A stretch of DNA of 64,000 bases from Pseudomonas putida. GTDB taxonomy: Bacteria > Pseudomonadota > Gammaproteobacteria > Pseudomonadales > Pseudomonadaceae. Shown in pieces: positions 1-8,579 of the stretch. Below the pieces are notes generated by a model. The model made no database searches, was not told where the DNA came from, and saw only the letters and a list, made by a program, of their open reading frames with translations. The DNA is taken from positions 2,356,001 through 2,420,000 of the forward strand of contig NZ_CP113097.1 of NCBI RefSeq assembly GCF_026625125.1, given 5' to 3'. Both the position numbers and the translations under genes were made by a program. The first letter of the stretch is position 1. Every line of letters starts with the position of its first letter.

Positions 1-856
1 CACCTTCATCACGCAGCACATCGAACTGCGCCGTCTGCACCAGCGCTGGGGGCAACCCTTTGAGCTGCTCGCTGCTGGCCCGTAGCGGCGAGGCGTAGAT
101 CTGCTCGCGGGCCTTGGCGTCGGTGGTGTAGTTGTCCCAGAACCACTTCATCATCCCTGTGGTGAGGAAGTGGCCCTCGGCAAACTGTTTATAGGAAGCC
201 GTCTCGAAGCTGGCATCGGTCACCGGCCACAGCAGCAACTGGAAGCGCAACTGGGGCGTACCGGCCTCTTTGGCCTTGAGCGCGACCACCGCCGCCATGT
301 TGCCACCGACACTGTTGCCGGCCACGGCCAGGCGCTTGCCGTCCACACCCAGCGCTTTGCCATGCTCGGCCACCCAGCGGGTCGCGGCGTAGGCCTGGTT
401 GATCGCAGTGGGGTAGTGCGCCTCTGGGGAGGGGGTGTAATCCACATAGACGGCCACTGCGCCAGAACCCACCACCAGATCGCGAATCAGCCGCTGGTGG
501 GTCGGGAAGTCGCCCAGCACCCAGCCGCCGCCATGGAAGAACATGAACACCGGCAACTCACCTTTGACGTTGGCCGGGCGCACGATCTGCAGCTTGATCG
601 CCTCACCGTTGACCTTGATGGTACGCGCTGTCACTTCGATGCCAGACAGGTCCACCTTCACCGACGCCTGGGCACCGGTCAGCACGGCGCGGGCATCTTT
701 AGGGCTGAGTTGTTCGAGCGGCTTGCCACCGCCTTTTTCCAAGGCTTCGAGGAAAGCCTGGGTGTGCTGCTCGACACCTGGGCTACCTGCTGCCAGTGCA
801 CTGGTTGCAGACAAGGCCAGCAGGCCGGCACTGAGGGTTTTGCGGACAATGTTCAT
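1..856 (-). CDS. alpha/beta-hydrolase esterase, HSL-type, C-terminus outside window
   Basis: Partial gene running off the left edge. The N-terminus looks like a Sec signal peptide (basic MNIVRK, hydrophobic stretch, ALAAG near residue 24), so a periplasmic or secreted enzyme is likely. An oxyanion-hole HGGGW motif lies at residues 108-112. The nucleophile elbow is GNSVGG at 180-185, with Ser182 where most HSL/family IV lipases have GDSAGG. The probable acid sits in the DVLRDE segment at the window edge; the catalytic His would lie outside. The substrate cannot be read from sequence. The ATG at 856 is 145 bp from a divergent LysR gene, which may control it. Confidence 0.85.
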   Translation of the reverse strand, partial: MNIVRKTLSAGLLALSATSALAAGSPGVEQHTQAFLEALEKGGGKPLEQLSPKDARAVLTGAQASVKVDLSGIEVTARTIKVNGEAIKLQIVRPANVKGELPVFMFFHGGGWVLGDFPTHQRLIRDLVVGSGAVAVYVDYTPSPEAHYPTAINQAYAATRWVAEHGKALGVDGKRLAVAGNSVGGNMAAVVALKAKEAGTPQLRFQLLLWPVTDASFETASYKQFAEGHFLTTGMMKWFWDNYTTDAKAREQIYASPLRASSEQLKGLPPALVQTAQFDVLRDEG

Positions 857-1001
857 GGCGAATCCTTTTCTGGGCACGGGTTGTGGGTGGGCGTATCGCC
901 TGGCCTTGGCGGCCATCGCTGCGACCTGTGCGTAGAGTAGGCAGATGCAATGATGGGAAAAAGCCGCTATAAAGCGTTTGACTGTCACCAAGAGCGAGAC
1001 A

Positions 1002-1886
1002 ATGAACCCGTACGAAGACATGCGCATTTTTGCCCAGGTCATGGAGGCCGGCAGTTTTACCGCCGCCGCCGACCGCCTGGGCATGTCCAAGCAGTCGGTC
1101 AGCCGGCGCCTGATGCAGCTCGAAGAGCGCCTGGGCGTACGCCTGCTCAACCGCTCCACCCGGCGCCTGGATGCCACCCCGCTGGGCCAGCACTACTACC
1201 AGTCGGCCTTGCGCTTGCTGGGTGAGGTGCAGCAGGTGGAGCACGACATCAGCGGCCAGGCCCAGGCCTTGCGCGGCACCCTTCGCTTGAGCGCGCCGTT
1301 GTCGTTCGCCATGGCGCACCTGGGGTGCCTGTTGACCGAGTTCCTGCGCTTGCACCCACAGGTGAATGTGGAGGTGGACCTGAGCGATCGGCCGGTGGAC
1401 CTGATCGGCGAGGGTTATGATTTGGCCTTGCGTATCGGTGCGCTGGAGGATTCCAGCCTGATCGCGCGGCGCATTGCCGATGTCGAGCGGGTGTATTGCG
1501 CCAGCCCTGCGTATCTTCAGGCGCGGGGCGCGCCGCAGCGGCCCGAGCTGCTGGCCGAGCATGACTGCCTGCCCTATGGCCATTCACGGCAAGTGCAATG
1601 GCAGTTCACCCAAGGGGGCAGGGCTCAGGCAATCGCAGTGGCCGGCCGCATGCGCGCCAATAACGGTGAGTTGCTCAGGGACGCGGCGATTGCCGCGATG
1701 GGGGTGACTTACCTGCCGACCTTCATCGTCGGGCAGGCGTTGGCGGACGGGCGCCTGGTGAGGGTGCTGGAAGACTGGACGCCGCCGGCGTTGCAATTGT
1801 CGGCGGTGTATCCGCAGCATCGGCAGGTGGCCAGGCCGGTGCAGGGGTTTGTCGAGTTCTTGCGCACGCGGTTGGCGCAGCTTTAG
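1002..1886 (+). CDS. LysR-family transcriptional regulator
   Basis: 294-residue LTTR. The N-terminal winged helix-turn-helix (AGSFTAAADRLGMSKQSVSR, about residues 16-35) is typical, followed by a linker helix and a periplasmic-binding-protein-like effector domain. The sequence resembles the subgroup often annotated as regulators of neighbouring oxidoreductases or esterases. I chose the ATG at 1002; an in-frame TTG at 978 would add eight residues. It is divergent from the esterase at 1-856, the usual arrangement for an LTTR and its target, so regulation of that gene is inferred. Confidence 0.9.
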   Translation: MNPYEDMRIFAQVMEAGSFTAAADRLGMSKQSVSRRLMQLEERLGVRLLNRSTRRLDATPLGQHYYQSALRLLGEVQQVEHDISGQAQALRGTLRLSAPLSFAMAHLGCLLTEFLRLHPQVNVEVDLSDRPVDLIGEGYDLALRIGALEDSSLIARRIADVERVYCASPAYLQARGAPQRPELLAEHDCLPYGHSRQVQWQFTQGGRAQAIAVAGRMRANNGELLRDAAIAAMGVTYLPTFIVGQALADGRLVRVLEDWTPPALQLSAVYPQHRQVARPVQGFVEFLRTRLAQL

Positions 1887-1951
1887 CCGTTGCGGGATCA
1901 GCCGCCAATTTTGCTGCTCATACTCTCGCCGCGACGCGCTATGCTTGGCCC

Positions 1952-2353
1952 ATGAGCACAGCACCTGCCTTACGCCAACCTTGCCCACCTGGCGCCTGTG
2001 ACTGCGGCCGCGAGCACTTGGCCGCGCAGCCGCCTGCGGCCCAGCGCATCCTCTTGCTCACCCGCCAGGAGGAGAAGCGCCTGATCGAGCGGCTGGAAAA
2101 CCTCAAGGACCTCGATGACCTGCAGCGCTTGCAGGCCAGGATGTACGAGAACCTGGGCATCCGGGTTCACATCGCTCCCGGTTACAACGAGGTGCGGACC
2201 ATGCGCGGAATCGTCATCGAACTCGACGACCAGCCTGGCTTGTGCCGCAAGACCCGCCAGTCGATTCCGGCGGCTATCCGGCGAGGGTTGGAGCGCAACC
2301 CGCAGGTGGCTTACCGCTTGCTGGACACCCATGACTTGCTCAGGGATGCCTGA
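1952..2353 (+). CDS. conserved hypothetical protein with N-terminal Cys cluster
   Basis: 133 residues, soluble, no signal peptide. It starts with a Cys-rich motif ([10 protein letters not shown], residues 11-20) that could bind metal. A helical, charged stretch follows (about 36-70), then a compact region ending with [10 protein letters not shown] do not recognise a named family. It lies just upstream of the MbtH-like gene, but a sigma-factor box in the gap suggests the MbtH gene has its own promoter, so a pyoverdine link is not established. Confidence 0.7.
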   Translation: MSTAPALRQPCPPGACDCGREHLAAQPPAAQRILLLTRQEEKRLIERLENLKDLDDLQRLQARMYENLGIRVHIAPGYNEVRTMRGIVIELDDQPGLCRKTRQSIPAAIRRGLERNPQVAYRLLDTHDLLRDA

Positions 2354-2380
2354 GGCCCAGACGTTGTCATGCCCAATCGC

Positions 2381-2404
2381 TAATTTTCGGGAAGCTTCCT
2401 ACGT
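2381..2404 (+). promoter_or_regulatory. candidate iron-starvation (PvdS/PfrI-type) sigma box upstream of mbtH
   Basis: TAATT, 16 bases, then CGT. The established PvdS box is TAAAT-N16/17-CGT, so this differs at one base with exact spacing. The box ends 61 bp before the mbtH ATG. MbtH and thioesterase genes of the pyoverdine system are known targets of this sigma factor in P. aeruginosa. Confidence 0.6.
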
Positions 2405-2465
2405 CTACCAGAGAGCCGCCCTACGCCAGGTGCGTAGCGGCATCCATCACTCAAGGAGACAGGCA

Positions 2466-2687
2466 ATGACTTCCGTTTTCGACCGCGACGATATCCAGTT
2501 CCAGGTAGTGGTCAACCACGAAGAGCAGTATTCCATCTGGCCCGATTACAAGGCGATCCCCAACGGCTGGCGCGCTGTGGGCAAGAGCGGGCTGAAAAAG
2601 GACTGCCTGGCCTACATTGATGAAGTCTGGACCGATATGCGCCCGCTGAGCCTGCGTCAGAAGATGGCTGACGCTGCCGCACAGTGA
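2466..2687 (+). CDS. mbtH: MbtH-like NRPS accessory protein
   Basis: 73 residues, the usual MbtH length. The family signature is clear: [10 protein letters not shown], then IPNGWR, and a C-terminal WTDMRPLS. MbtH proteins bind adenylation domains of non-ribosomal peptide synthetases and aid their folding and activity, here presumably the pyoverdine synthetases, which are not in this window. A good Shine-Dalgarno (AAGGAG) precedes the ATG. The stop overlaps the GTG start of the thioesterase, so the two are translationally coupled, matching the PA2412-PA2411 pair of P. aeruginosa. Confidence 0.93.
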   Translation: MTSVFDRDDIQFQVVVNHEEQYSIWPDYKAIPNGWRAVGKSGLKKDCLAYIDEVWTDMRPLSLRQKMADAAAQ

Positions 2688-3403
2688 CCGCGCTCAACCT
2701 GCTGTGCCTGCCTTATTCCGGGGCCAGTGCCATGGTCTTTACCCGTTGGCGGCGCAAGTTGCCCGTCTGGCTGCAGGTACGCCCGGTCGAATTGCCTGGG
2801 CGCGGCGCACGCATGGGCGAGCCGTTGCACACCGACATGCAGGCCTTGGCCCAGCAGTTGGCGGCCGAACAGCGCCTGGCCGCTGCCGCACCTTATGCGT
2901 TGCTCGGCCACAGCCTGGGGGCGCTGCTGGCCTTCGAGCTGGCCCACGAGCTGCAGGCGCTGGGCTGCCCGCCACCGGTGGCGCTGTTCGCCTGCGGTAC
3001 AGCGGCGCCGACCCGGCGTGAAGACTACGACGGCAAGAACTGGCGCGACCCCAAGAGCGATGACGAGCTGCGCAACGAACTGCGGGCGCTCAATGGCACG
3101 CCGGAGGAGGTGCTGGCCAACGCTGAGCTGATGAGCCTGACGTTACCGATCCTGCGTGCCGATTTTCTGCTCTGCGGCCGCTACCGTTATCGCCCGAGGC
3201 CTCTGCTGGCGTGCCCGCTGCATGTGCTGGGTGGGCAAGACGACCGCGCCAGTGAAGCGCAGCTGCGCGCCTGGGGCCAGGAAACCCAGGGTGCGTTCAC
3301 CTTGCAGATGTTTGCGGGCAGCCACTTCTTCATCCATGAGCAGGAGGACCGCGTGCTCACGGCGCTGACTGCAGCGCTGGCGCCGCATCGGCTCTGCGCC
3401 TGA
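2684..3403 (+). CDS. type II thioesterase of the pyoverdine system
   Basis: 239 residues, alpha/beta hydrolase of the GrsT/TesA type. The nucleophile elbow GHSLG places Ser77, a GGQDD segment carries the probable acid, and GSHFFIHE the catalytic His. Such enzymes clear mis-primed carrier proteins of NRPS assembly lines. The GTG start overlaps the mbtH stop (GTGA), giving a coupled pair driven from the candidate sigma box at 2381-2404. It corresponds to P. aeruginosa PA2411. Confidence 0.9.
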   Translation: MTALNLLCLPYSGASAMVFTRWRRKLPVWLQVRPVELPGRGARMGEPLHTDMQALAQQLAAEQRLAAAAPYALLGHSLGALLAFELAHELQALGCPPPVALFACGTAAPTRREDYDGKNWRDPKSDDELRNELRALNGTPEEVLANAELMSLTLPILRADFLLCGRYRYRPRPLLACPLHVLGGQDDRASEAQLRAWGQETQGAFTLQMFAGSHFFIHEQEDRVLTALTAALAPHRLCA

Positions 3404-3460
3404 TTGACGTTGCCGCTTGCCTGGGGGAGGCTAGGTGTTTTCCCAGGCAAGAGGCAGACA

Positions 3461-4012
3461 ATGCTGATCGATCCCCACAAGGCCACGCTGCTGGTCGTCG
3501 ACATCCAGGAAAAGCTCATCGGCGCCATGAGCGATGCCGAGGGCACCCGCGCCCGGGCCCGCTGGCTGCTGGCAGCCTGCACCGATCTTGCGCTGCCGAT
3601 CGTCATCAGCGAACAGTACCCCAAAGGCCTGGGGCATACCCTGCCCGAACTTCTTGCAGCCGCCCCTGCGGCGGAAGTCGTGGAAAAGACCCATTTTTCC
3701 TGCGTTGCCGCCCAATGCCTGCCAGCCAGCCTGTTGGCGCGAGAGCAAGTGATCGTGTGCGGCATGGAAACCCACGTCTGCGTGCTGCAGAGCGTGCTTG
3801 GCCTGTTGGCCTTGGGCAAGCAGGTGTTCCTGGTCGAAGATGCCTGCGACAGCCGTACCCTGGCCAACAAGGCTGCAGGGCTGGCGCGGATGCGCCAGGC
3901 CGGTGCGCAGGTAGTGACCCGCGAAATGGTGCTGTTCGAACTCATGGGCAACGCCAGCCACCCGCAGTTTCGCCACATCAGCAAGACCTACCTGGTCGGG
4001 GAGCAACCCTGA
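3461..4012 (+). CDS. isochorismatase-family cysteine hydrolase
   Basis: 183 residues. The Asp-Lys-Cys triad of the family is visible: Asp14 (VVDIQEK), Lys76 (VEKTHFS) and Cys107 in CGMETHVCV. The fold and length fit YcaC-like or nicotinamidase-related hydrolases rather than true isochorismatases fused to carrier domains. The ATG follows a weak purine-rich site. Its stop overlaps the proposed start of the next gene, so they probably form an operon. The substrate is unknown. Confidence 0.88.
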   Translation: MLIDPHKATLLVVDIQEKLIGAMSDAEGTRARARWLLAACTDLALPIVISEQYPKGLGHTLPELLAAAPAAEVVEKTHFSCVAAQCLPASLLAREQVIVCGMETHVCVLQSVLGLLALGKQVFLVEDACDSRTLANKAAGLARMRQAGAQVVTREMVLFELMGNASHPQFRHISKTYLVGEQP

Positions 4013-5091
4013 ACGGCCGGCTGCTGGCGGCCGGGTTGATGGCCCTGGCGCTGCTGCAGGGCTGCGCCGGGCGTCGCGAGGAGGCGCCCGAGGCCGACCC
4101 CGCCAAGGTGCGTGCACAGCTGCTGCGCTTGTTGCCGGCCCAGGCCAAGGACCGCGAGGGTTGGGCCAAGGATATCCAGGTCGCGTTCGAAGCCCAGCGC
4201 ATCGCGCCGAGCAAGAGCAACCTGTGTGCGGTGCTGGCGGTGACCGAACAGGAATCGACGTTCAACGCCGACCCGCAGGTCCCCAACCTTGGGCGCATTG
4301 CGCGTGCCGAGGTCGACCGACGCGCCGCCAGCCTGCATATCCCGCGGTTGCTGGTGGACGGTGCACTGAATACGGCTTCGGGCAATGGCCAGACTTATCA
4401 GCAGCGGCTGCTCGCCGTGCGCAGTGAGAAACAACTGAGTGCGCTGTACGACGAGTTCATCACCGGTTTACCGCTGGGCCGGACCTTGCTGGGTGGGCTG
4501 AACCCGGTGCACACCGGCGGGCCGATGCAGGTCAGCGTCGAGTTTGCCGAGCAGCACGCCAAGGACTACCCCTACACCTACGACGGCACCATTCGCCAAG
4601 AAGTCTTCAGCCGTCGTGGCGGCATGTATTTCGGTATCGGGCATCTGCTGGGTTACCCCGCGCACTACGAGCGCCAGCTCTATCGCTTCGCCGACTTCAA
4701 CGCCGGCTGGTACGCCAGCCGCAATGCCGCGTTTCAGGCAGCCCTGAGCAAGGTGACCGGTGTGCCCCTGGCCCTGGATGGCGACCTGATCGCCCCCGGC
4801 GCGATCATGCCAGGCAATACCGAGCAGGCAGCGCGCAAGCTGAGTGTGAAACTGGGGCTGCGTCACCCGCAGATCCGCAGCCAGCTGGAGCTGGGCGACA
4901 GCCTGGCCTTCGAAGACAGCAAACTGTACAGCGGAGTGTTCGCCCTGGCTGACGCGGCCGCCGGCAAGCCGGTGCCGCGCGCCAGGTTGCCGGGGATCCA
5001 GCTGAAAAGCCCGAAGATCACCCGCAAGCTGACCACCGCGTGGTTTGCGGGGAGGGTGGACGAGCGTTACCAGCGGTGCATGAAACGTTAG
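4009..5091 (+). CDS. DUF1615 lipoprotein with proposed CTG start
   Basis: About 360 residues. A short hydrophobic N-terminus ends in a lipobox (LLQGC), so it is a probable lipoprotein; the rest matches the DUF1615 family of Pseudomonas envelope proteins of unknown function. The start is unusual. The frame has no ATG or GTG that yields a basic lipoprotein signal. CTG at 4009 gives (M)NGRLLAAGLM... and makes a CTGA overlap with the isochorismatase stop. TTG at 4036 or ATG at 4039 would leave a signal of only about ten residues with no positive charge. It is convergent with the fpv operon. Confidence 0.8.
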   Translation: MNGRLLAAGLMALALLQGCAGRREEAPEADPAKVRAQLLRLLPAQAKDREGWAKDIQVAFEAQRIAPSKSNLCAVLAVTEQESTFNADPQVPNLGRIARAEVDRRAASLHIPRLLVDGALNTASGNGQTYQQRLLAVRSEKQLSALYDEFITGLPLGRTLLGGLNPVHTGGPMQVSVEFAEQHAKDYPYTYDGTIRQEVFSRRGGMYFGIGHLLGYPAHYERQLYRFADFNAGWYASRNAAFQAALSKVTGVPLALDGDLIAPGAIMPGNTEQAARKLSVKLGLRHPQIRSQLELGDSLAFEDSKLYSGVFALADAAAGKPVPRARLPGIQLKSPKITRKLTTAWFAGRVDERYQRCMKR

Positions 5092-5103
5092 GGCGGCCTG
5101 CCG

Positions 5104-5137
5104 TGGCCCAATCGCCGGCAAGCCGGGGATTGGGCCA
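5104..5137. terminator. bidirectional hairpin between convergent genes
   Basis: TGGCCCAATC and GATTGGGCCA form a perfect 10-bp stem around a GCCGGCAAGCCGG core that can itself pair. It sits between the DUF1615 gene and the end of the fpv operon. There is no long T tract, so its strength is uncertain; the core resembles the REP sequence of this genome. Confidence 0.55.
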
Positions 5138-5151
5138 TGGCGCAGGCTGTA

Positions 5152-6021
5152 TCACCCTTTGCTCAGCGCTCCGACCACCTGATCGATGCTGGTCTTGAGC
5201 CCGCTCACGGCGTTTTGCGGGTCACTTTCGACCACCAGCAGGGTGGCCCCCGAGGCCTTGATCACCTCGGCCACTGCCGCATCCGGCTGCCGATGATCGA
5301 GCACCAGTGCCACGTCCTGGTCCTTGAGGTTCTCGCCCAGTGCCTTGAGCGTGGCTTCATCCCACTTGCCGTCGGCCGGCAGTGGCTGTTCCACCACATC
5401 CAGGTTCAAGCCGCTGGCCAGATACCCCAAACGCTCGGACAGGCTGACCACGCTGAGGTTGTCGAGCTCGGCAAGCTTGGTCTGGCTGCTGGCGGTCAAT
5501 TCCAGCAACTGGCGCTTGAGCGCTGCCAGGTTGCCCTGGATCTTCGCTTTGTCGGCGGGCGCCAGGCGCTCCAGGTCGTTGGCCAGTACATCGGCCATGC
5601 GCCCCAAGTTGGTCGGGTTGAGCCAGGGGTAGGCGTCGTAGGCGTCGTCGCCAGTGACCGCGATGCCCGGCAGGGCGCCATCCACCGGGCGCGCAGCATC
5701 GATTTCGACGATGCGGATATTGCTCCGCCGGGCCATTGGATACAGCGGGTCGTCGCGCCAGATCGAGCGCACGCCGATCACCGCATCGGCCTGTTGCGCG
5801 GCTTTGGCAAGGCTGGCGCCGCCACGGCTGCTGAAGTACGAGGGCTGCCGGCTGGCTGGCAGGTTGGCCGGCGCGGCGCGCTTGAGCTGCACGGCAGTGC
5901 CGTCGAGCAAGGCAGCAGCCAGGCTATGGGTCACCGGCAGGGTGGTCAGCACCTCGGTGGCGAGGGCGAGCGAGGGCAGGCCGCTGAGGGCCAGCGCCAG
6001 GGTGAGGTGTTTCAGGTTCAT
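5152..6021 (-). CDS. fpvF: FpvF-like periplasmic substrate-binding protein
   Basis: 289 residues with a signal peptide (MNLKHLTLALALSGLPSLALA). It belongs to the ZnuA/TroA-like cluster A-1 binding-protein fold. The ligand histidines usual in this family are largely missing: the NPHxW-type segment reads NPTNLG, and the second His region reads SLSERLGYLA. This agrees with what is known of P. aeruginosa FpvF, which binds ferripyoverdine rather than a bare metal ion. It is the last gene of the operon; its start overlaps the permease stop (ATGA). Confidence 0.85.
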   Translation of the reverse strand: MNLKHLTLALALSGLPSLALATEVLTTLPVTHSLAAALLDGTAVQLKRAAPANLPASRQPSYFSSRGGASLAKAAQQADAVIGVRSIWRDDPLYPMARRSNIRIVEIDAARPVDGALPGIAVTGDDAYDAYPWLNPTNLGRMADVLANDLERLAPADKAKIQGNLAALKRQLLELTASSQTKLAELDNLSVVSLSERLGYLASGLNLDVVEQPLPADGKWDEATLKALGENLKDQDVALVLDHRQPDAAVAEVIKASGATLLVVESDPQNAVSGLKTSIDQVVGALSKG

Positions 6022-6917
6022 GCCGGGTTTCCTTGCAGGCGTGGGACGAGGGCGCGGGCCAGGGCCGCGAGAGCGAAGCAGATGCCGGCAACCAGAATGA
6101 TCGCGGCACCCGATGGTACCGGCAGGTCGAAGACGATCGGCAACAGGATGCCCAGCAGGGTGCTCAGGGTGGCGATCAGTACCGAGATGAAGAAAAAGCC
6201 TTTGAGCGACTGGCTGACCAGGCGCGCGGCAGCGGCGGGGATCACCAGCAGGGCACCGACCAGGATCGCCCCGATCACCTTCACCGACGCCACCGTTACC
6301 AGCGTCACCAGCACCACGAACAGGTAGTCCAGGGTCTTCACGGCCACCCCGCGTACGGCGGCCAGCTGCGGGTTGAAGCTGGCCAGCATGATGCGGTTGT
6401 ACAGTGGCAGGGCCAGCGCCAGCACCAGGGCAGCGACGACGCCCAGCACCACCAGGTCCTGCGCGCTGACCGTCAGCACCGAGCCGAACAGCACGTTTTC
6501 GAGGATGTGCACGTTGATTTTGCCGGCCAGCATCAGCAGCAGGCTTGCCCCCAATGCCAGCGACACCGAAAGGAACACACCGATCAGCGTGTCCGGCGAC
6601 AGCCCGGTGCGGTTACGCAGGAAGTTGAGCAGGATGCCGAACAGCAGGCAGTAGCCGAACAGGCTGCCGTAAGGCCCGGTGTAGGGTTCGCCGAGCAGGA
6701 TGCCGATGGCCACCCCGGTCAGGGCCGCATGCCCGACGGCTTCGGAGAAGAAGGCAAAGCGCTTGACCACCACCAAGGTGCCCAGGCCGCCCAGTACCGG
6801 GCCGATCATCAGGCCGGCGAGCAGTGCGTTGATCACGAAACCGTAGGCCAGTGCCTCGGGCAGGTAGCCAGCGCCGGCCCATTCCTGGACCAGTTGGCGG
6901 AATGCTTCATAGCTCAT
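6018..6917 (-). CDS. fpvE: FpvE-like ABC transporter permease
   Basis: 299 residues starting MSYEAFRQLV, the start being set by an ATGA overlap with the ATPase stop. About eight to nine hydrophobic segments (for example GPVLGGLGTLVVVKRFAFFS, LIGVFLSVSLALGASLLLML and AILVGALLVIPAAAARL) give the ZnuB/ABC-3 membrane family. With the adjacent ATPase it would import ferrous iron released from pyoverdine in the periplasm. Equivalent to PA2409. Confidence 0.9.
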   Translation of the reverse strand: MSYEAFRQLVQEWAGAGYLPEALAYGFVINALLAGLMIGPVLGGLGTLVVVKRFAFFSEAVGHAALTGVAIGILLGEPYTGPYGSLFGYCLLFGILLNFLRNRTGLSPDTLIGVFLSVSLALGASLLLMLAGKINVHILENVLFGSVLTVSAQDLVVLGVVAALVLALALPLYNRIMLASFNPQLAAVRGVAVKTLDYLFVVLVTLVTVASVKVIGAILVGALLVIPAAAARLVSQSLKGFFFISVLIATLSTLLGILLPIVFDLPVPSGAAIILVAGICFALAALARALVPRLQGNPA

Positions 6918-7663
6918 CAGGTGCGGCTCTCGCTGCGCGGGTGGACGGAGAACAGGCTCAGCAGGCGTTCCGGGGTGAGGGCTTGAGCAGGTGGCGCGTC
7001 GAACAGCACCTGGCGGCTCAGCCCGGTGACCCGGTCGGCCAGGCGCAGCACCGCTTGCAGGTCGTGTTCGATCCACAGCACGGTGGTGCCGGCCTGGCGC
7101 CAGCTCTGCAGCAACTGCTCGAACACCTGGATGCCGGCTTCATCGAGCGCTGACATGGGTTCGTCGAGCACCAGCAACTGGGGCTCGGGGATCAGGCCCT
7201 GGGCCAGCAGCACGCGCTGGCGTTCGCCACCCGACAAGGCGCCCATGCGCCGCTTGCGTTTGTCGAGCATGCCGACCTGCGCCAGCGCTGTGTCGATGGC
7301 CGGTTGCACGCGGCGCGAAAGGCCGAGAAAGGCCGGGCGGCGCTGGCACATCGCGGCCATGAAGTCGTCCACGGTCATCGGCAGACCGCGGTCGAACTCC
7401 AGCGCCTGGGGTACGTACCCGATCACCTGCCGCTCGCCCGGCCAGCGCAGGGTCAGTTGGCCCTGGTGGGGCATCTGTCCGAGCAGTGTCTTGATCAGCG
7501 AGCTTTTACCACCGCCGTTGGGCCCGACGATGGCATGCACGCTGCCAGCGGCGACGCTGAACTCGACCTGCTCAAGGATGCGCGTGCGCCCGAGCGTCAG
7601 GTCGATACCTGCAAACTCGATGCCCGGCCCGCCGCGCACCATCAGGTTGGCGGCCGCAGTCAT
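6917..7663 (-). CDS. fpvD: FpvD-like ABC transporter ATPase
   Basis: 248 residues. Walker A GPNGGGKS at 47-54, signature LSGGERQR, Walker B LLVLDEP and switch His in WIEHDL are all present, so it should be an active ATPase. It resembles ZnuC/MntB-type ATPases of metal uptake systems. It overlaps both neighbours by four bases (ATGA), meaning FpvC, D, E and F are translated in a coupled series. Confidence 0.93.
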   Translation of the reverse strand: MTAAANLMVRGGPGIEFAGIDLTLGRTRILEQVEFSVAAGSVHAIVGPNGGGKSSLIKTLLGQMPHQGQLTLRWPGERQVIGYVPQALEFDRGLPMTVDDFMAAMCQRRPAFLGLSRRVQPAIDTALAQVGMLDKRKRRMGALSGGERQRVLLAQGLIPEPQLLVLDEPMSALDEAGIQVFEQLLQSWRQAGTTVLWIEHDLQAVLRLADRVTGLSRQVLFDAPPAQALTPERLLSLFSVHPRSESRT

Positions 7664-8562
7664 GCGCGGTTCTCCTCGATGGCGCGGACCACGGTGTCGA
7701 GGTTGCGCTTCATTTCCACTTCGTACTTGTCCTTGGTGTATTCGCCATAGGAAATGTGCGTCAGCGGATACAGGCGCACCCCGGACTCACGCTGGATGGT
7801 CTCGACATAAGCCGACGGGAAGTCCATCTCCGAGAAGATCACCTTGACGTCCAGCGCCTTGAGCTGGTCGATGGTTTTCTTCAGCTGTGCCGGGCTCGGC
7901 TCGATGCCGTGGGCTGGCTCGACCACTGCCGTGACCTCCAGGCCGAAGTCGCGCACCAGGTAGTCGTAGGCGGCATGGATGGTGGCCACACGGAAGTTGG
8001 CGCCAGGCGCCTCGGTGATCTTGGCCAGCGCTTCGGCGCGCAAACCGCGCAGGCGTTTGGCGTAGGCGCGGGCGTTCTGGGTGTAGAACCTGGCGTTGTC
8101 CGGGTCGAGCTTGCCCAGTTCACGGGCGATGTTGTTGACCTGGGCAATGGTGGTGCTGATGGAGAGGAAGGTGTGTGGGTTGACCACTTTGCCGGCACCA
8201 CGGGCGGCGATGCCGGTGGCCGCCAGCAGCGGCACGTTCTGGTTGGCTTCGATGGTCTTGATGTCGGGCTTTTCACTGGCGGCGATCATGCGGTCGGCGA
8301 AATCGTCATGGCCGACGCCGTTGAGCACCACCACGTCCAGCGTGCCGATCCGCTTGATGTCCTCGGCACGCGGCTCGTAGGCATGTGGGTTGAAGCCTGC
8401 GGGAATCAGCGGTACCACTTCGGCCTTGTCGCCGACGATATTGCTCACATAGCTGTAGTAAGGGTGCAGGGTAATGCCAATGCGCAGCGGCTTGCCGGCG
8501 TCGGCCAGGGCCAGGGCCGGTAACGCGAGGGCCAGGAGCAGGGTGAGGGCGGAGCGCAACAT
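7660..8562 (-). CDS. fpvC: FpvC-like periplasmic metal-binding protein
   Basis: 300 residues with signal peptide (cleavage near ALALADA). Cluster A-1 binding protein that keeps candidate metal ligands: His60 (FNPHAYEPR), His130 (VNPHTFL), His196 (ATIHAAYDY) and Glu245 (SEMDF), plus His33. In P. aeruginosa FpvC is thought to take the iron released from pyoverdine, while FpvF handles the siderophore complex. The retained ligands here, against their loss in FpvF, fit that split. Confidence 0.9.
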   Translation of the reverse strand: MLRSALTLLLALALPALALADAGKPLRIGITLHPYYSYVSNIVGDKAEVVPLIPAGFNPHAYEPRAEDIKRIGTLDVVVLNGVGHDDFADRMIAASEKPDIKTIEANQNVPLLAATGIAARGAGKVVNPHTFLSISTTIAQVNNIARELGKLDPDNARFYTQNARAYAKRLRGLRAEALAKITEAPGANFRVATIHAAYDYLVRDFGLEVTAVVEPAHGIEPSPAQLKKTIDQLKALDVKVIFSEMDFPSAYVETIQRESGVRLYPLTHISYGEYTKDKYEVEMKRNLDTVVRAIEENRA

Positions 8563-8579
8563 GGGGGAATTCCTTGGGT

